The notes under the pieces were generated by a model, which had not been told where the DNA came from, did not search any database, and saw nothing but the letters and a program-made list of their open reading frames with translations. Of a stretch of 64,000 bases of DNA, positions 17,261 through 25,831 are shown piece by piece. The translations under genes and the position numbers were made by a program. Numbering within the stretch: position 1 is the first letter of the stretch; every line of letters begins with the position of its first letter. The stretch comes from Shewanella loihica PV-4 (GTDB lineage Bacteria; Pseudomonadota; Gammaproteobacteria; Enterobacterales; Shewanellaceae): assembly GCF_000016065.1 (NCBI RefSeq), contig NC_009092.1, forward strand, positions 3,534,001-3,598,000, in the 5' to 3' direction.

Positions 17261-17445
17261 ATTAGGTCACGCTCTGTCTCATGGCAAGCCGCGACTTATG
17301 TGCGGCGTTGAGGAGAGGCTCTCTCCCGGCTACTGTGACAGAACGCGGGCATTATAGACGTCTACACGTATAAATGTCTAATACTCCCATGATGGCCCGA
17401 ATCGGCATCTTCACCCAAGGGCTGCATTACTCCCTAGAAACAACA

Positions 17446-17465
17446 AAGGAGGCCTAAGCCTCCTT
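17446..17465 (-). terminator. Terminator of the DUF805 gene
   Basis: AAGGAGGC (17446-17453) pairs with GCCTCCTT (17458-17465) around a 4-base loop. On the minus strand a T-rich tail follows. It is 20 bp past the stop. Confidence 0.8.
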
Positions 17466-17484
17466 CATCGCAGATAGGGGAAAG

Positions 17485-17835
17485 TTACGCCTCGGCCAAA
17501 GCCTTAGGGTTTTCACCATACTCGTTGCCTTCAACGCTGTCTTGTACATAGAAGACGATCAGCACGATAGCCCCGATAAGCGGGATTAAACCTATCAGCT
17601 GCCACCAGCCCGAACGGCCGGTGTCGTGTAGGCGTCTGGCCGAGATAGCGAGAGTTGGGATAAGCAGTGCCAGCGAAAAGATACCGCTCAGCATATACAG
17701 ACCTGTTACCACATCTATAGTTGCCGCCACGGCATAGAAGATGATGTAGAACAGGGTAAACATCCAAAACTCTTTGCGACGTGCACGACCGGTGAAATCA
17801 GCAAACTTCTTCAACGCACCAATAAAATATTCCAT
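17485..17835 (-). CDS. DUF805 family inner-membrane protein
   Basis: The 116-residue protein has the DUF805 pattern: an N-terminal soluble piece with FADFTGRARRKEFWMF and then three or four transmembrane helices. The second signature, ARRLHDTGRSGWWQL, is also present. The function of DUF805 proteins is unknown; E. coli YhaH and YhaI are relatives. The gene stands alone between two terminators. The length is normal for the family. Confidence 0.88.
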   Translation of the reverse strand: MEYFIGALKKFADFTGRARRKEFWMFTLFYIIFYAVAATIDVVTGLYMLSGIFSLALLIPTLAISARRLHDTGRSGWWQLIGLIPLIGAIVLIVFYVQDSVEGNEYGENPKALAEA

Positions 17836-17881
17836 ATAGTTCCCTTTGTTTACGTAAATTGACTGAAAAACTCCAATAAAG

Positions 17882-17904
17882 AGGGGGCCATTCCTAAGCC
17901 CCCT
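17882..17904 (-). terminator. Probable terminator of the amidohydrolase gene
   Basis: AGGGGGC (17882-17888) and GCCCCCT (17898-17904) form a GC-rich 7-bp stem with a 9-base loop, followed on the minus strand by CTCTTTATT. It is 73 bp past the stop, in the leader of the DUF805 gene, so attenuation is also possible. Confidence 0.6.
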
Positions 17905-17976
17905 ATTGGATAAGTGTCATAATATATCAATAGTTTAAAAAATATAAATTGAATTTTAATGACAATCTTTTTTCAC

Positions 17977-19278
17977 TCACAGGCGCGACTTCACCACCTT
18001 GCCGCCTTTCATCACGAAGCCCACATCCAGCAGGGCCGAGATATCCTCCAGCGGGTTGCCCTGGGTCGCGATAATATCGGCCTGCTTGCCGACACTCAGG
18101 GTGCCCAGGCTATCTGACATATCCACTAGCTCTGCGCCGTTGATGGTGGCCGAGATCAGCACATCTTTATTGCTCATGCCCGCCTGATTCATCAACACCG
18201 CCTCTCGCGCATTGGTGCCGTGGGCCGAGACGCCGCTGTCGGTACCATAGGCAATCTTGACCCCGGCCTTATAGGCGCGGGTAAAGTTAGCCGTCATATC
18301 GGCGCCCACTCGCACCGCCTTCTGCTTGATGGCCGGCGACATGAAGTCAGACTCCTTGGCCATATGCACCACGGTATCGCCCGCCAACAGGGTGGGCACT
18401 AGGAAGGCGCCATTCTTCTTGAGTAGCTTGATGCTCTCCTTATCGGCGTAGCTGCCGTGCTCTATGCTATCGACCCCGGCGCGCAGGGCGGCGTTGATCC
18501 CCTCTGTCGCATGGGCATGGCTGGCCACCTTACGCCCCAGGGCATGGGCCGTCGCTACAATTTCTTTGATCTCATCGTCGTTCATCTGCTGGCCCGTGCC
18601 CGTGTCGGTATCCGACAAGACGCCGCCGGTAGAGGTGATCTTGATAACATCGGCACCAAACTTGATGGCGCGGCGAGTGGCACGGCGACAGTCATAGGGG
18701 CCGTCGCAGATGGTCTTAGTGGTGAACTTATCCAGCAGATCTGGGCTCATGCCATCCACATCGCCATGACCGCCGGTCACCGACACCCCGCCCGAGGCGA
18801 TGATCCGCGGCCCGTCTATCCACCCCTTTGCAATGGCATCGCGCAGGGCATACATCTGCTCCGGCTTGGCGCCGAGATCCCTAACCGTGGTAAAGCCCGC
18901 CATCAGGGTCTTATTGGCGAAATAGGCGCTCTGCATCGCCACATCGGCGTCTGACATCCTAAGGCGCTGGCTATCATTCTTGGGCCCTAGCTCACCTTGT
19001 AGATGCACATGCATATCCATCAGACCCGGCATCACAAAGCCCTGCTTGAGATCCACATACTTGGCGCCGGGCGCGACGGTCTCGACGCTCAGATAACCGG
19101 GGGCAACCTGGCTAATCTTACCGTCGGTGATCACTAGGGTCTGTTCGCTGAGCGGCTTGGCGGCCGGGTCGGCCAGCAGGGTGCCGGCATGGATCACTGT
19201 CACATCATTGGCAAACAGGGATGGCGACAAGAGAGCAGCCGTCAGTGCGGCGAGGGGGAGCAGAGTATTATTTTTCAT
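17977..19278 (-). CDS. Secreted amidohydrolase (Xaa-Pro dipeptidase/imidazolonepropionase-like)
   Basis: The 433-residue product begins with a clear signal peptide ending near SLFANDVTV (about residue 23), so it acts in the periplasm or outside. The amidohydrolase-superfamily metal motif HVH appears in PGLMDMHVHLQGE. Later ligands are visible in ASHAHATEGINAAL, SIEHGSYAD and the final Asp in YGTDSGVSAHG. These fit the branch that includes secreted Xaa-Pro/Xaa-Arg carboxypeptidases acting on short peptides. The segment KITSTGGVLSD carries the position of the carboxylated lysine. No partner gene is adjacent. The exact peptide specificity cannot be read from the sequence. Confidence 0.87.
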   Translation of the reverse strand: MKNNTLLPLAALTAALLSPSLFANDVTVIHAGTLLADPAAKPLSEQTLVITDGKISQVAPGYLSVETVAPGAKYVDLKQGFVMPGLMDMHVHLQGELGPKNDSQRLRMSDADVAMQSAYFANKTLMAGFTTVRDLGAKPEQMYALRDAIAKGWIDGPRIIASGGVSVTGGHGDVDGMSPDLLDKFTTKTICDGPYDCRRATRRAIKFGADVIKITSTGGVLSDTDTGTGQQMNDDEIKEIVATAHALGRKVASHAHATEGINAALRAGVDSIEHGSYADKESIKLLKKNGAFLVPTLLAGDTVVHMAKESDFMSPAIKQKAVRVGADMTANFTRAYKAGVKIAYGTDSGVSAHGTNAREAVLMNQAGMSNKDVLISATINGAELVDMSDSLGTLSVGKQADIIATQGNPLEDISALLDVGFVMKGGKVVKSRL

Positions 19279-19466
19279 TATGGCCCGTTAATCATGTCTG
19301 AAGGAGTGAGAACTCACCGCGCCTTGCCGAGAAAGCTCCCGGTAAGGACAAGGGCGAGCGCCTAAAACTTCACTAACATGACAACAAATTGGCCTAAAAA
19401 CAACCACAAAAGCGGCCATTGTTAGCTCTGGCTAAAGCAGCGTCGCAAGCAAGGGCCAAGCAGGCG

Positions 19467-20120
19467 TTATCGCAGGCCCGACATATCGGCGATGCGCTCG
19501 ACGGGCGGTGCTATCTTAAGGGAAGTAAGAGATAACAAGGCCTCGCCCCGCGCCGATTGATGCAGCAGAAACAGATCTTCCTTGCCGGCAATAACCGTAT
19601 AGTGACCTATCTCGCCGACCGGCTTATCTATGCCCTGCTCGCCTCTGTGGGTCTGCGGCATCTTATCGCAGGTCAACATGGCGCTATAGCTCGCCTTACC
19701 GCCGAGCTCGCTGGCGCCCAGTTTCTGGTATTGCATCTCACCTTCGCAGGTGTGGCGATACTGCTCGGCGAAACCGTCGAGAAAGGCCTCGGGGTCGATA
19801 CGCTGCGCCATCCCCTTAAATCCCTGCACGCAGTAGAGCGACGACCAATGGGCCAGCAGCTCCTGGGCGGGCACAAACTCGGCCGAGAACATATCGCCGC
19901 GCTGCTCGCTGTAGGCAAGGCGCCAGTTGGCGGGGAAATGCAGGCCAAGATTCTGCTTGAAGATAGTCAATTGACTGGGCTGAACATGGGCCTGTGATGA
20001 CATCTGTGCCAGCTCGGTGGCGGTCGCGTCCAAGGGCTGTGCGAACAGGGGCAGTGCAAACAGGCCAAGCGTCAACCCTTTGGCCAACGCCGGAGTGAAT
20101 ACCTGTAGTGAAAAATCCAT
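19467..20120 (-). CDS. Secreted protein of unknown function
   Basis: I do not recognise this family. The ATG at 20118-20120 is preferred because it has GAGGT eight bases upstream and is directly followed by a signal peptide (about residues 1-27, ending near FAQPLDA). The frame is open 27 codons further upstream. The mature part of about 190 residues has at least three cysteines (VQGFKG preceded by Cys, RHTCEGE, LTCDKM) that could form disulfides. No transmembrane segment follows the signal peptide, so it is probably periplasmic. It is divergent from the blaI-like gene, which may be a coincidence. Confidence 0.72.
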   Translation of the reverse strand: MDFSLQVFTPALAKGLTLGLFALPLFAQPLDATATELAQMSSQAHVQPSQLTIFKQNLGLHFPANWRLAYSEQRGDMFSAEFVPAQELLAHWSSLYCVQGFKGMAQRIDPEAFLDGFAEQYRHTCEGEMQYQKLGASELGGKASYSAMLTCDKMPQTHRGEQGIDKPVGEIGHYTVIAGKEDLFLLHQSARGEALLSLTSLKIAPPVERIADMSGLR

Positions 20121-20303
20121 TTTATCTACCTCATCCTCAATGCTGCGACACCCAGATAGCAAACAAAAATAACCAACAAACCGATAATAATCTGCGGCCA
20201 TTTGCAGTGTGAATCACTAAACACCAGTGATTTCCAGCAGATATTACTACAAAGTTACCCAGAGGGAGCGGATGATTTACAAAAATTAAGACTGAAAAAT
20301 TTC

Positions 20304-20331
20304 TTGACGCTTTGGATTACAGATGTAATCT
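20304..20331 (+). promoter_or_regulatory. Probable promoter of the blaI-blaR1-like operon
   Basis: TTGACG at 20304-20309 is a good -35 element. TAATCT at 20326-20331 is a weaker -10 at 16-bp spacing. The first BlaI-type palindrome overlaps the spacer and -10, which fits repression by blocking polymerase. Confidence 0.55.
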
Positions 20332-20354
20332 TAATTAAAAATTACAAACGTAAT
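20315..20354. promoter_or_regulatory. Pair of BlaI/MecI-type operators
   Basis: GATTACAGATGTAATC (20315-20330) is a perfect palindrome with the core TACA-N2-TGTA used by BlaI/MecI repressors. ATTACAAACGTAAT (20341-20354) is a second copy with one change. The 24-bp spacing and position directly before blaI suggest autorepression. Confidence 0.78.
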
Positions 20355-20373
20355 CGTAAAAGACGGTCCTATC

Positions 20374-20748
20374 ATGAAAGAGATTAGCAACGCCGAACTG
20401 TCGGTACTCAACATCCTATGGCAAGACTCGCCCCTCGGCGCCAGCGAGGTGGTAGAGGCGCTGACCAGCAGCAAGGACATGCACGAAAAAACCGTGAAGA
20501 CACTGCTCAACCGCCTGGTGAAGAAACAGGCCCTGGGCTTTGAGAAGCAAGGTAGAGCCTATCGCTACTTCCCGCTGATCGATCAGAGCGAGTATCAACT
20601 CAAGGAGAGCCAGTCTTTCGTGGAGCGGGTATTCGCCGGTAAGGTCGCTCCCCTGGTGGCAGGCTTTGCCAAGCAGAAACAGCTCAGCCCAGAGGATATC
20701 GCCGAACTTAAGGCACTCATCGATAACTGGGAAGAGGAGCAGTCCTGA
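20374..20748 (+). CDS. BlaI/MecI-family transcriptional repressor
   Basis: The 124-residue protein has the family's winged-helix start (ISNAELSVLNILWQDSPLGASEVV, quoted in part as LSVLNILW) and the HEKTVKTLLNRLVKK recognition helix. The C-terminal half is helical and forms the dimer and cleavage region. BlaI proteins repress their own operon until a membrane metalloprotease sensor triggers their destruction. The next gene codes for just such a sensor and overlaps the stop codon by one base. Two palindromic operators lie upstream. No beta-lactamase gene is adjacent, so the signal and further targets are not evident. Confidence 0.93.
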   Translation: MKEISNAELSVLNILWQDSPLGASEVVEALTSSKDMHEKTVKTLLNRLVKKQALGFEKQGRAYRYFPLIDQSEYQLKESQSFVERVFAGKVAPLVAGFAKQKQLSPEDIAELKALIDNWEEEQS

Positions 20749-22001
20749 TGATCTCGCTAATCGTTAATCTGATGCTGCCGCTAACCCTGCTGTGCGCGGT
20801 TATCCTGTTGCTGCACAGGCCCCTGCTGGCGCGTCTTGGTGCCCACAACACCTACATGCTCTGGGCCTCGGTGCCCTTGCTGTTGGCGGGCACACTACTG
20901 GGTCTGCTGGTTCCCGCCAGGCTTGCCAGCCCCTCGCTTGAGCAGCTACAGCACTATCGCGTGCTGGCCGGTGAGCTGTTATCCCAGGGCGATAACCCGA
21001 CACTAAACCTAATATTGGCCAGCATCTGGCTGCTGGGCAGCCTGACACTGCTCGGCGCCCTGCTCTATCAGGCGACTCAGCTTAAACGCCTGAGCAATCG
21101 AGCCGAAGCGCTCGAGCTGCCGCAAGCATTGAGCCAGGGTCCGCTATCTCTGACAGGGCGCGAGACCTCTCTGGTGATCAAGTGCCACCCAGAGATAGAT
21201 TCCCCCATGCTGGCGGGACTGTTTAAGCCAGTGATCTTGGTGCCGACGGGTTTTACACAGCTCGCCCCATCACAGCAGGCAGCGGTACTCAGCCATGAGC
21301 TTAAGCATCTTACCCGCCACGACATAGCAGCCAACCTCTTTGGCTACCTGCTGGCAACGCTGTTTTGGTTCAACCCTGTGTGCTGGCTGGCCTATCGTCG
21401 TTTTCGTGACGATCAGGAGCTAGCCTGCGATGCAGAGGTGATCACCCACATGGATAAACAACAAAGAATTGCCTATAGCCAAACGCTATTGGCCTACTCC
21501 CAGCAGGCCCACCTGGGCATGCTACACACTCACTATGGAAACAAGACCATCCTCAAGGAGCGGATCATGCAAATGAAGAAAACACACACCAAGCGGCCCC
21601 TCGCCATTTTAGGTCTGGCACTCACACTGGGCCTGTCGGGCGCCTTAATCAACCAGAGCGCCATCGCGGGCGACAAGCATAATGATGAACACCACGACAA
21701 GGCCAAGGCCCCAAGCCCTGTGATGCGCATCGAGCCAGCCTATCCGGCCGAGGCGGCGAAACAAAGTGTCGAGGGCTATGTGCAGCTAGCCTTTGATATC
21801 GACAAGCAGGGCAAAGTCAGTAATGTGTCTGTTATCGAATCATCCCCTGCCGGTGTGTTTGACGTCGAAGCCGTTAAGGCGCTGAGTCAGTGGCGCTATG
21901 AAGCCTCGCCCGAGGGCGTCAGCCAGGCTAAGGTACAGCTGGATTTTATGATGTCGGCGCCTAAGGCTGAGATCGAAAGAGTTCGGGTCACCGCCGGCTA
22001 A
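20748..22001 (+). CDS. M56 (BlaR1-like) membrane metallopeptidase with C-terminal TonB-like domain
   Basis: The 417-residue protein starts with three or four transmembrane helices and carries the zinc-protease motif HELKH at residues 183-187, with the downstream glutamate in DQELACDAEV. A further transmembrane helix lies near residues 285-305. The C-terminal 90 residues (from about 325, with RIEPAYPAEAAKQSVEGYV) form a TonB C-terminal-like domain instead of the penicillin-binding sensor of BlaR1. It is thus probably a site-specific protease that relieves BlaI repression on an envelope signal sensed by the TonB-like domain, which is inference. It is translationally coupled to blaI by an ATGA overlap. 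Confidence 0.88.
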   Translation: MISLIVNLMLPLTLLCAVILLLHRPLLARLGAHNTYMLWASVPLLLAGTLLGLLVPARLASPSLEQLQHYRVLAGELLSQGDNPTLNLILASIWLLGSLTLLGALLYQATQLKRLSNRAEALELPQALSQGPLSLTGRETSLVIKCHPEIDSPMLAGLFKPVILVPTGFTQLAPSQQAAVLSHELKHLTRHDIAANLFGYLLATLFWFNPVCWLAYRRFRDDQELACDAEVITHMDKQQRIAYSQTLLAYSQQAHLGMLHTHYGNKTILKERIMQMKKTHTKRPLAILGLALTLGLSGALINQSAIAGDKHNDEHHDKAKAPSPVMRIEPAYPAEAAKQSVEGYVQLAFDIDKQGKVSNVSVIESSPAGVFDVEAVKALSQWRYEASPEGVSQAKVQLDFMMSAPKAEIERVRVTAG

Positions 22002-22026
22002 GGCCAGGCGAAAAATCCGAAAAGTG

Positions 22027-22050
22027 AAAAGGGGCCGCGTAGCTCTTTTT
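22027..22050 (+). terminator. Terminator of the blaI-blaR1-like operon
   Basis: AAAAGGGGC (22027-22035) pairs with GCTCTTTTT (22042-22050) around a 6-base loop, including two G-T wobbles. The 3' arm ends in a T-run. It is 26 bp past the stop. Confidence 0.65.
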
Positions 22051-22265
22051 CTGTTACCAAACCGTTCAGGCCATCTCCCGCCTAACTAAACATTTCCTAA
22101 ACTTGTCAATCAACAAGGCTCCCGCAAACTGGCTCATCCGGATCTATTGGTTTCTTCCATACCAGCAACTGGCCGTCTTCCTTAAATTGACCCTCTTGAT
22201 TGGATAGGGTAAAACAATCACTTATATAACAATTATATGAATTCCCTTAGCCCCAAAGGTCATCG

Positions 22266-23951
22266 ATGAGTTCAACCACCAATGCCCGCACCCTCAAAGT
22301 CCCTCTCGTCAATGTGTATGCCAAAGGTGGCTACAGTGCCCAGTTAAGAATTGGCGCCGAGAAGCACCCGCTGAACCTGATCTTAGATACCGGCAGCAGC
22401 ACACTGGTGGTATCTGGCAGCGACTATGTCGAGGAGCGCGACACTGCCCTCACTCCCACCAGCTTCGCCCAGGAGGTGCTCTACGGTATAGGCGGCTGGG
22501 ACGGCCCAGTGGTCTACACCCGGGTGGGGATTCGTGAGGATGCGATAGATTTCGATCTCCATGACGACCATGTTCCCCACGCCCATCATCCCATAGTGCT
22601 TGAGCAGTGTCCTGTGGCCGTGGTCTCATCTCTTGCCCAGGAGACCAGCTTTGCCGATGCCGACGGCATATTAGGTCTAGCCTACGACGCCCTTAACAAG
22701 GTCTATGATCTCAAGAACTATTTTCATCACTATGGCATAGCCCCAGCGCTCACCTTCCCCTGGCCCTTCGATGAGGAGATCCACCTGTGCAGCCAGCACT
22801 ATCGCCCCATACTCACTGAAGCGAATCATGACTTCTCCATGGGTCAGGGCGCGCTCGCCGCGCAAGACTCCCAGTGGCATCAGGCGACCGAGACGAGCTT
22901 CAACAGCGAAGATCTACGCCAATTTAAGCGCTTTCTGCGCACCCAGCCGACAGATGATCTGCCGCCCTATTTCAGCAATTTAACCAGCCACGGCCTGACT
23001 CCTAACAAGTTTGCCTTCTTCGCCCGCCGCTCCAGCATACATGTGGCCAGCCAAGAGGTGCTCGCTCTCAACAGCGCCAACGAGTTCGCCTTCCTCGGCC
23101 AGGATCCCCTCAACCAGGGCTGGTTGATCTTAGGTGGCGGCGAGGAGCATACCGAGCTGTACCAGGGCGAATTTAAGACCATAGCGGTGATCGAAAACCG
23201 GTATTACAACGTCAACCTGGTGGGACTAAAAATAGGCGATGGCGAGATGATCCCCAGCCTGCTGACGCAATCTGTAGAGGAAGCAGAGGAGCAAGCATTA
23301 GCGGAACACGAGTCAGCAGGGCAAGCGCCAGAAACAGGCGAGGCCCAGTCAGATAACGCACCATCAGACACTAGTGCGCTCTGCCCAGACGGCCAGCACC
23401 TGCACACCCACGGGGTACATATCTGCGACACTCTGAGGGGGCAGAGCAATGCCATCATAGACACGGGCGCCTCGGCAATCGTACTCACCCGTCACCTGTT
23501 TGGCGCGCTGACTCAGGCCCTGGAATCGATAGATCCCAAGTTCACCCAGCAGATAGCCCCCTTTAGCGATATCGCCTTTCAGCAGATAGGTATCGACATG
23601 GCAGAGCTACAGCTAGAGCGCTGGCCGGATCTCACCTTCTATTTTGTCGGCCCGCGAAACGAGCATAACGCGGCGCCGAGCTGCGACGATCCCGACTGTC
23701 CACCGGGATGCGAGCCTATCGCCATCCGCGTCACGCCCCAGCATTACTGGCAGATCAACACGCCGACTCAGGGCAAGGCCTGCTTCAAGCTGTTGTCGCA
23801 GCTGCCCAACTGGCCGAATCAATCCATTTTGGGTCTGCCGCTAATGAGCGCCTACTATGTGGTGTTCGACCGCTCGGTGGACGACAAGGGAGTGATCCGC
23901 TTCGCCGAGCAGAGACCGCTGCAGACGTCCGAGGTGCAGCATGCCAGATAA
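22266..23951 (+). CDS. Bacterial pepsin-like aspartic protease (shewasin type)
   Basis: The 561-residue protein has both active-site loops of a family A1 (pepsin) protease: DTGSS at residues 41-45 and DTGAS from residue 399. A hydrophobic-hydrophobic-Gly triad partner for the first lobe is visible in DADGILGLAYDAL and for the second in NQSILGLPLMSAYYVVFD. Pepsins are rare in bacteria, and shewasins from Shewanella are the known examples. There is no signal peptide, and no prosegment is evident before the first lobe, so a cytoplasmic protease is likely. The linker between lobes holds an acidic low-complexity stretch (about residues 337-370) and a second part has a Cys-rich CDDPDCPPGC motif. 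A GNAT gene overlaps its 3' end by 11 bp, so the two are co-transcribed. Confidence 0.92.
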   Translation: MSSTTNARTLKVPLVNVYAKGGYSAQLRIGAEKHPLNLILDTGSSTLVVSGSDYVEERDTALTPTSFAQEVLYGIGGWDGPVVYTRVGIREDAIDFDLHDDHVPHAHHPIVLEQCPVAVVSSLAQETSFADADGILGLAYDALNKVYDLKNYFHHYGIAPALTFPWPFDEEIHLCSQHYRPILTEANHDFSMGQGALAAQDSQWHQATETSFNSEDLRQFKRFLRTQPTDDLPPYFSNLTSHGLTPNKFAFFARRSSIHVASQEVLALNSANEFAFLGQDPLNQGWLILGGGEEHTELYQGEFKTIAVIENRYYNVNLVGLKIGDGEMIPSLLTQSVEEAEEQALAEHESAGQAPETGEAQSDNAPSDTSALCPDGQHLHTHGVHICDTLRGQSNAIIDTGASAIVLTRHLFGALTQALESIDPKFTQQIAPFSDIAFQQIGIDMAELQLERWPDLTFYFVGPRNEHNAAPSCDDPDCPPGCEPIAIRVTPQHYWQINTPTQGKACFKLLSQLPNWPNQSILGLPLMSAYYVVFDRSVDDKGVIRFAEQRPLQTSEVQHAR

Positions 23952-24597
23952 TGAGCCCTTCTCATCAAAGCAACTCCCCTCAAGGGAGCAGCCTTCCTCC
24001 GCGCTGCCCTCGCGGCTTACCCACTACCTAGCAGACCATGGTTTTGCCAGCAAGCGCCTGACCATGCGCCCGATAGATGAGACAGACCAGGCGCTGTATC
24101 GCCGCCTCTATTGCGACGAGAAAGTGATGCGCCATATCGGCGCGCCGCTCACCCAGGCCGAGGCCGACAGGGCGTTTCAAACGGCCTTGAGCCAGATGAA
24201 CCGGGCACTCTCTGGCGCTGCATCTAGTTGCCAATATATGAACTGGGCGATAGTCGAGCAGCAAAGCCAGCACGCTATCGGCATACAGGGGCTCACCTGG
24301 CAGGGCGAGGATCGCACCCAGGCCGAGATAGGCATAATGCTGATGCCCCAAGCCAACGGTAAACTCTACCCGGAGGAAGCCATGGGGGCACTGATGGAGT
24401 ATGCCTATCTTAAGCTAGGCGTGATGCGCATCCTGGCAAACTTTGCTGCCAAGAACCTCGCCACCGAACGCTTCGTCAAGAAACTGGGATTTGTGTTCGA
24501 CGCAGATGCATTGCCTGCGGCCACCACAGAGGCAAAAGAGGCTCGCCAGATGAAATCCTGCTTCGCCGATTCACACCACTATAAAAGGTCGAAATAA
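23941..24597 (+). CDS. GNAT-family N-acetyltransferase
   Basis: The 218-residue protein is of the RimJ/RimL-like GNAT type. RLTMRPIDETDQALYRRLY begins the fold, and the acetyl-CoA-binding region is around GIMLMPQANGKLYPEEAM. The typical late motif RILANFAAKNLATERFVKKLGF is present (quoted here in part as NLATERFVKKLGF). The first 35 residues are an extension without clear homology. The substrate is unknown; ribosomal protein N termini are the usual substrates of relatives. The start lies inside the shewasin gene, suggesting translational coupling. Confidence 0.83.
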   Translation: MPDNEPFSSKQLPSREQPSSALPSRLTHYLADHGFASKRLTMRPIDETDQALYRRLYCDEKVMRHIGAPLTQAEADRAFQTALSQMNRALSGAASSCQYMNWAIVEQQSQHAIGIQGLTWQGEDRTQAEIGIMLMPQANGKLYPEEAMGALMEYAYLKLGVMRILANFAAKNLATERFVKKLGFVFDADALPAATTEAKEARQMKSCFADSHHYKRSK

Positions 24598-24691
24598 GTA
24601 TTCAATTCAAGGCAATTAGCGGTTTTAAAACAGAGAAATTGCTGTTAGCTTTAACCCTTAATTAACATGCATAACATCAGGACCCAAATTC

Positions 24692-25504
24692 ATGGCGGGA
24701 AGCCTGGCTTGTGTCGGCATAGGGATGACCTTAGGCGCCCATATCTGCCCGCTGGCACGCAGCTATATTGAACAAGCCGACGTCGTTTTCTCGGGCGTTT
24801 CAAACGGCATAGTCGAACTCTGGCTACAGGAGATGCACCCAGACGTACGCTCGCTACAGGTCTACTACGGCGAGGGTAAGTCACGCCATATCACCTACCG
24901 TGAGATGGTCGACGCCATACTGGCAGAGGTCAGACAAGGCAAAAAAGTCGTCGGCGCCTTCTACGGTCACCCCGGCGTATTCGCCCAGGCGCCCCATAGA
25001 TCCATAGAGGCGGCGCGCGCCGAAGGGTTCGAGGCCGTCATGGTGCCCGGCATCTCCGCCGAAGATTGCCTCATCGCCGACCTCGGCATAGACCCAGGCC
25101 AATTTGGCTGCCAGCAGTTTGAAGCCAGCCAGTTTATGTTTTACCAGCGGCGCTTCGACCCCTCCTGTTACCTGATCCTCTGGCAGATAGGCCTGGCAGG
25201 TGATAAGAGCATGGCCAGATTCGCCACCGGCAAGGCCCATCGTCAGGTGCTGATAGAATTGCTGGCAGAGACTTACCCCTTAGATCATCAGGTGATCCTC
25301 TACGAGGCCGCCGTGCTCCCCATAGATAAGGTGCGCAAACACACTTTGCCGCTGCGGGACCTGGCCGATGCCGAGATCTTCATGCATACCACCCTGGTGA
25401 TCCCGCCCAGCGAAAAGATGCGGCCAAACCCTACAATCTTGGAGAAGCTGGCTAAACTTGAAACGGCATACCAAGTCGATGACACCCTAATACCCGAAAA
25501 CTAA
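24692..25504 (+). CDS. Split-borosin alpha-N-methyltransferase (SonM-like)
   Basis: The 270-residue protein is a tetrapyrrole-methylase-fold enzyme with the borosin signatures: GAFYGHPGVFAQAPH (from residue 88), ARAEGFEAVMVPGISAEDCL, ADLGIDPGQFGCQ and LILWQIG. Such enzymes use S-adenosylmethionine to methylate backbone amide nitrogens of a peptide. Tyr59, Arg65 and Tyr69 keep the Y-x5-R-x3-Y spacing that I recall for the active site of fungal OphMA. Unlike OphMA the protein carries no fused precursor tail; the next gene, 41 bp downstream, codes for a separate small acidic protein, which is the split-borosin arrangement described for Shewanella oneidensis SonM/SonA. A porphyrin-pathway role is unlikely in this context. 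Confidence 0.88.
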   Translation: MAGSLACVGIGMTLGAHICPLARSYIEQADVVFSGVSNGIVELWLQEMHPDVRSLQVYYGEGKSRHITYREMVDAILAEVRQGKKVVGAFYGHPGVFAQAPHRSIEAARAEGFEAVMVPGISAEDCLIADLGIDPGQFGCQQFEASQFMFYQRRFDPSCYLILWQIGLAGDKSMARFATGKAHRQVLIELLAETYPLDHQVILYEAAVLPIDKVRKHTLPLRDLADAEIFMHTTLVIPPSEKMRPNPTILEKLAKLETAYQVDDTLIPEN

Positions 25505-25545
25505 TCAACAACAAACTAACTACCAACAACAATTAAGGAAGAGCA

Positions 25546-25812
25546 ATGTCGAACGTTATTCAATTACTGGAACGCATGGGTCAGGATGCGGCGCTACAAA
25601 ACCAAGACGCTAAAGCACAAGAAATTTTAGCTGCCGATGTCGCGGCTGAAATTAAAAACTCGCTACTGGTCAACGACACAGAAGCGCTGCACGAACAGCT
25701 GGATATCTGTCCTGACGTCGTCGCCTTCCTACTGCCGGCAGAAGATGAGCAGAAAGAAGATGAAAATAATGAAAACGAAGAACAGGAACAGGCCAGCGCA
25801 GTTAACCAATAA
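25546..25812 (+). CDS. Split-borosin precursor peptide (SonA-like)
   Basis: The 88-residue protein follows the methyltransferase and has an AAGGAAG ribosome-binding site. Residues 1-52 look like the helical recognition domain of split-borosin precursors (ERMGQDAALQNQDAKAQEIL and NDTEALHEQL). A short hydrophobic segment, VVAFLLPA at residues 58-65, follows, and then a strongly acidic tail from 66 to 82. By analogy with SonA, backbone N-methylation should fall in or near the hydrophobic segment after the helical domain. The exact methylated residues cannot be read from sequence. No protease or transporter gene is adjacent, so whether the peptide is cleaved is unknown. Confidence 0.82.
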   Translation: MSNVIQLLERMGQDAALQNQDAKAQEILAADVAAEIKNSLLVNDTEALHEQLDICPDVVAFLLPAEDEQKEDENNENEEQEQASAVNQ

Positions 25813-25831
25813 TCTTATTCAGACTATTTAG

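Noticed and set aside
17148..17357. Small plus-strand frame upstream of btuB
   Set aside because: It lies over the cobalamin riboswitch, which explains the conserved sequence.
20202..20387. 61-codon frame on the plus strand
   Set aside because: It spans the promoter and operators of the blaI-like gene and has no protein-like composition.
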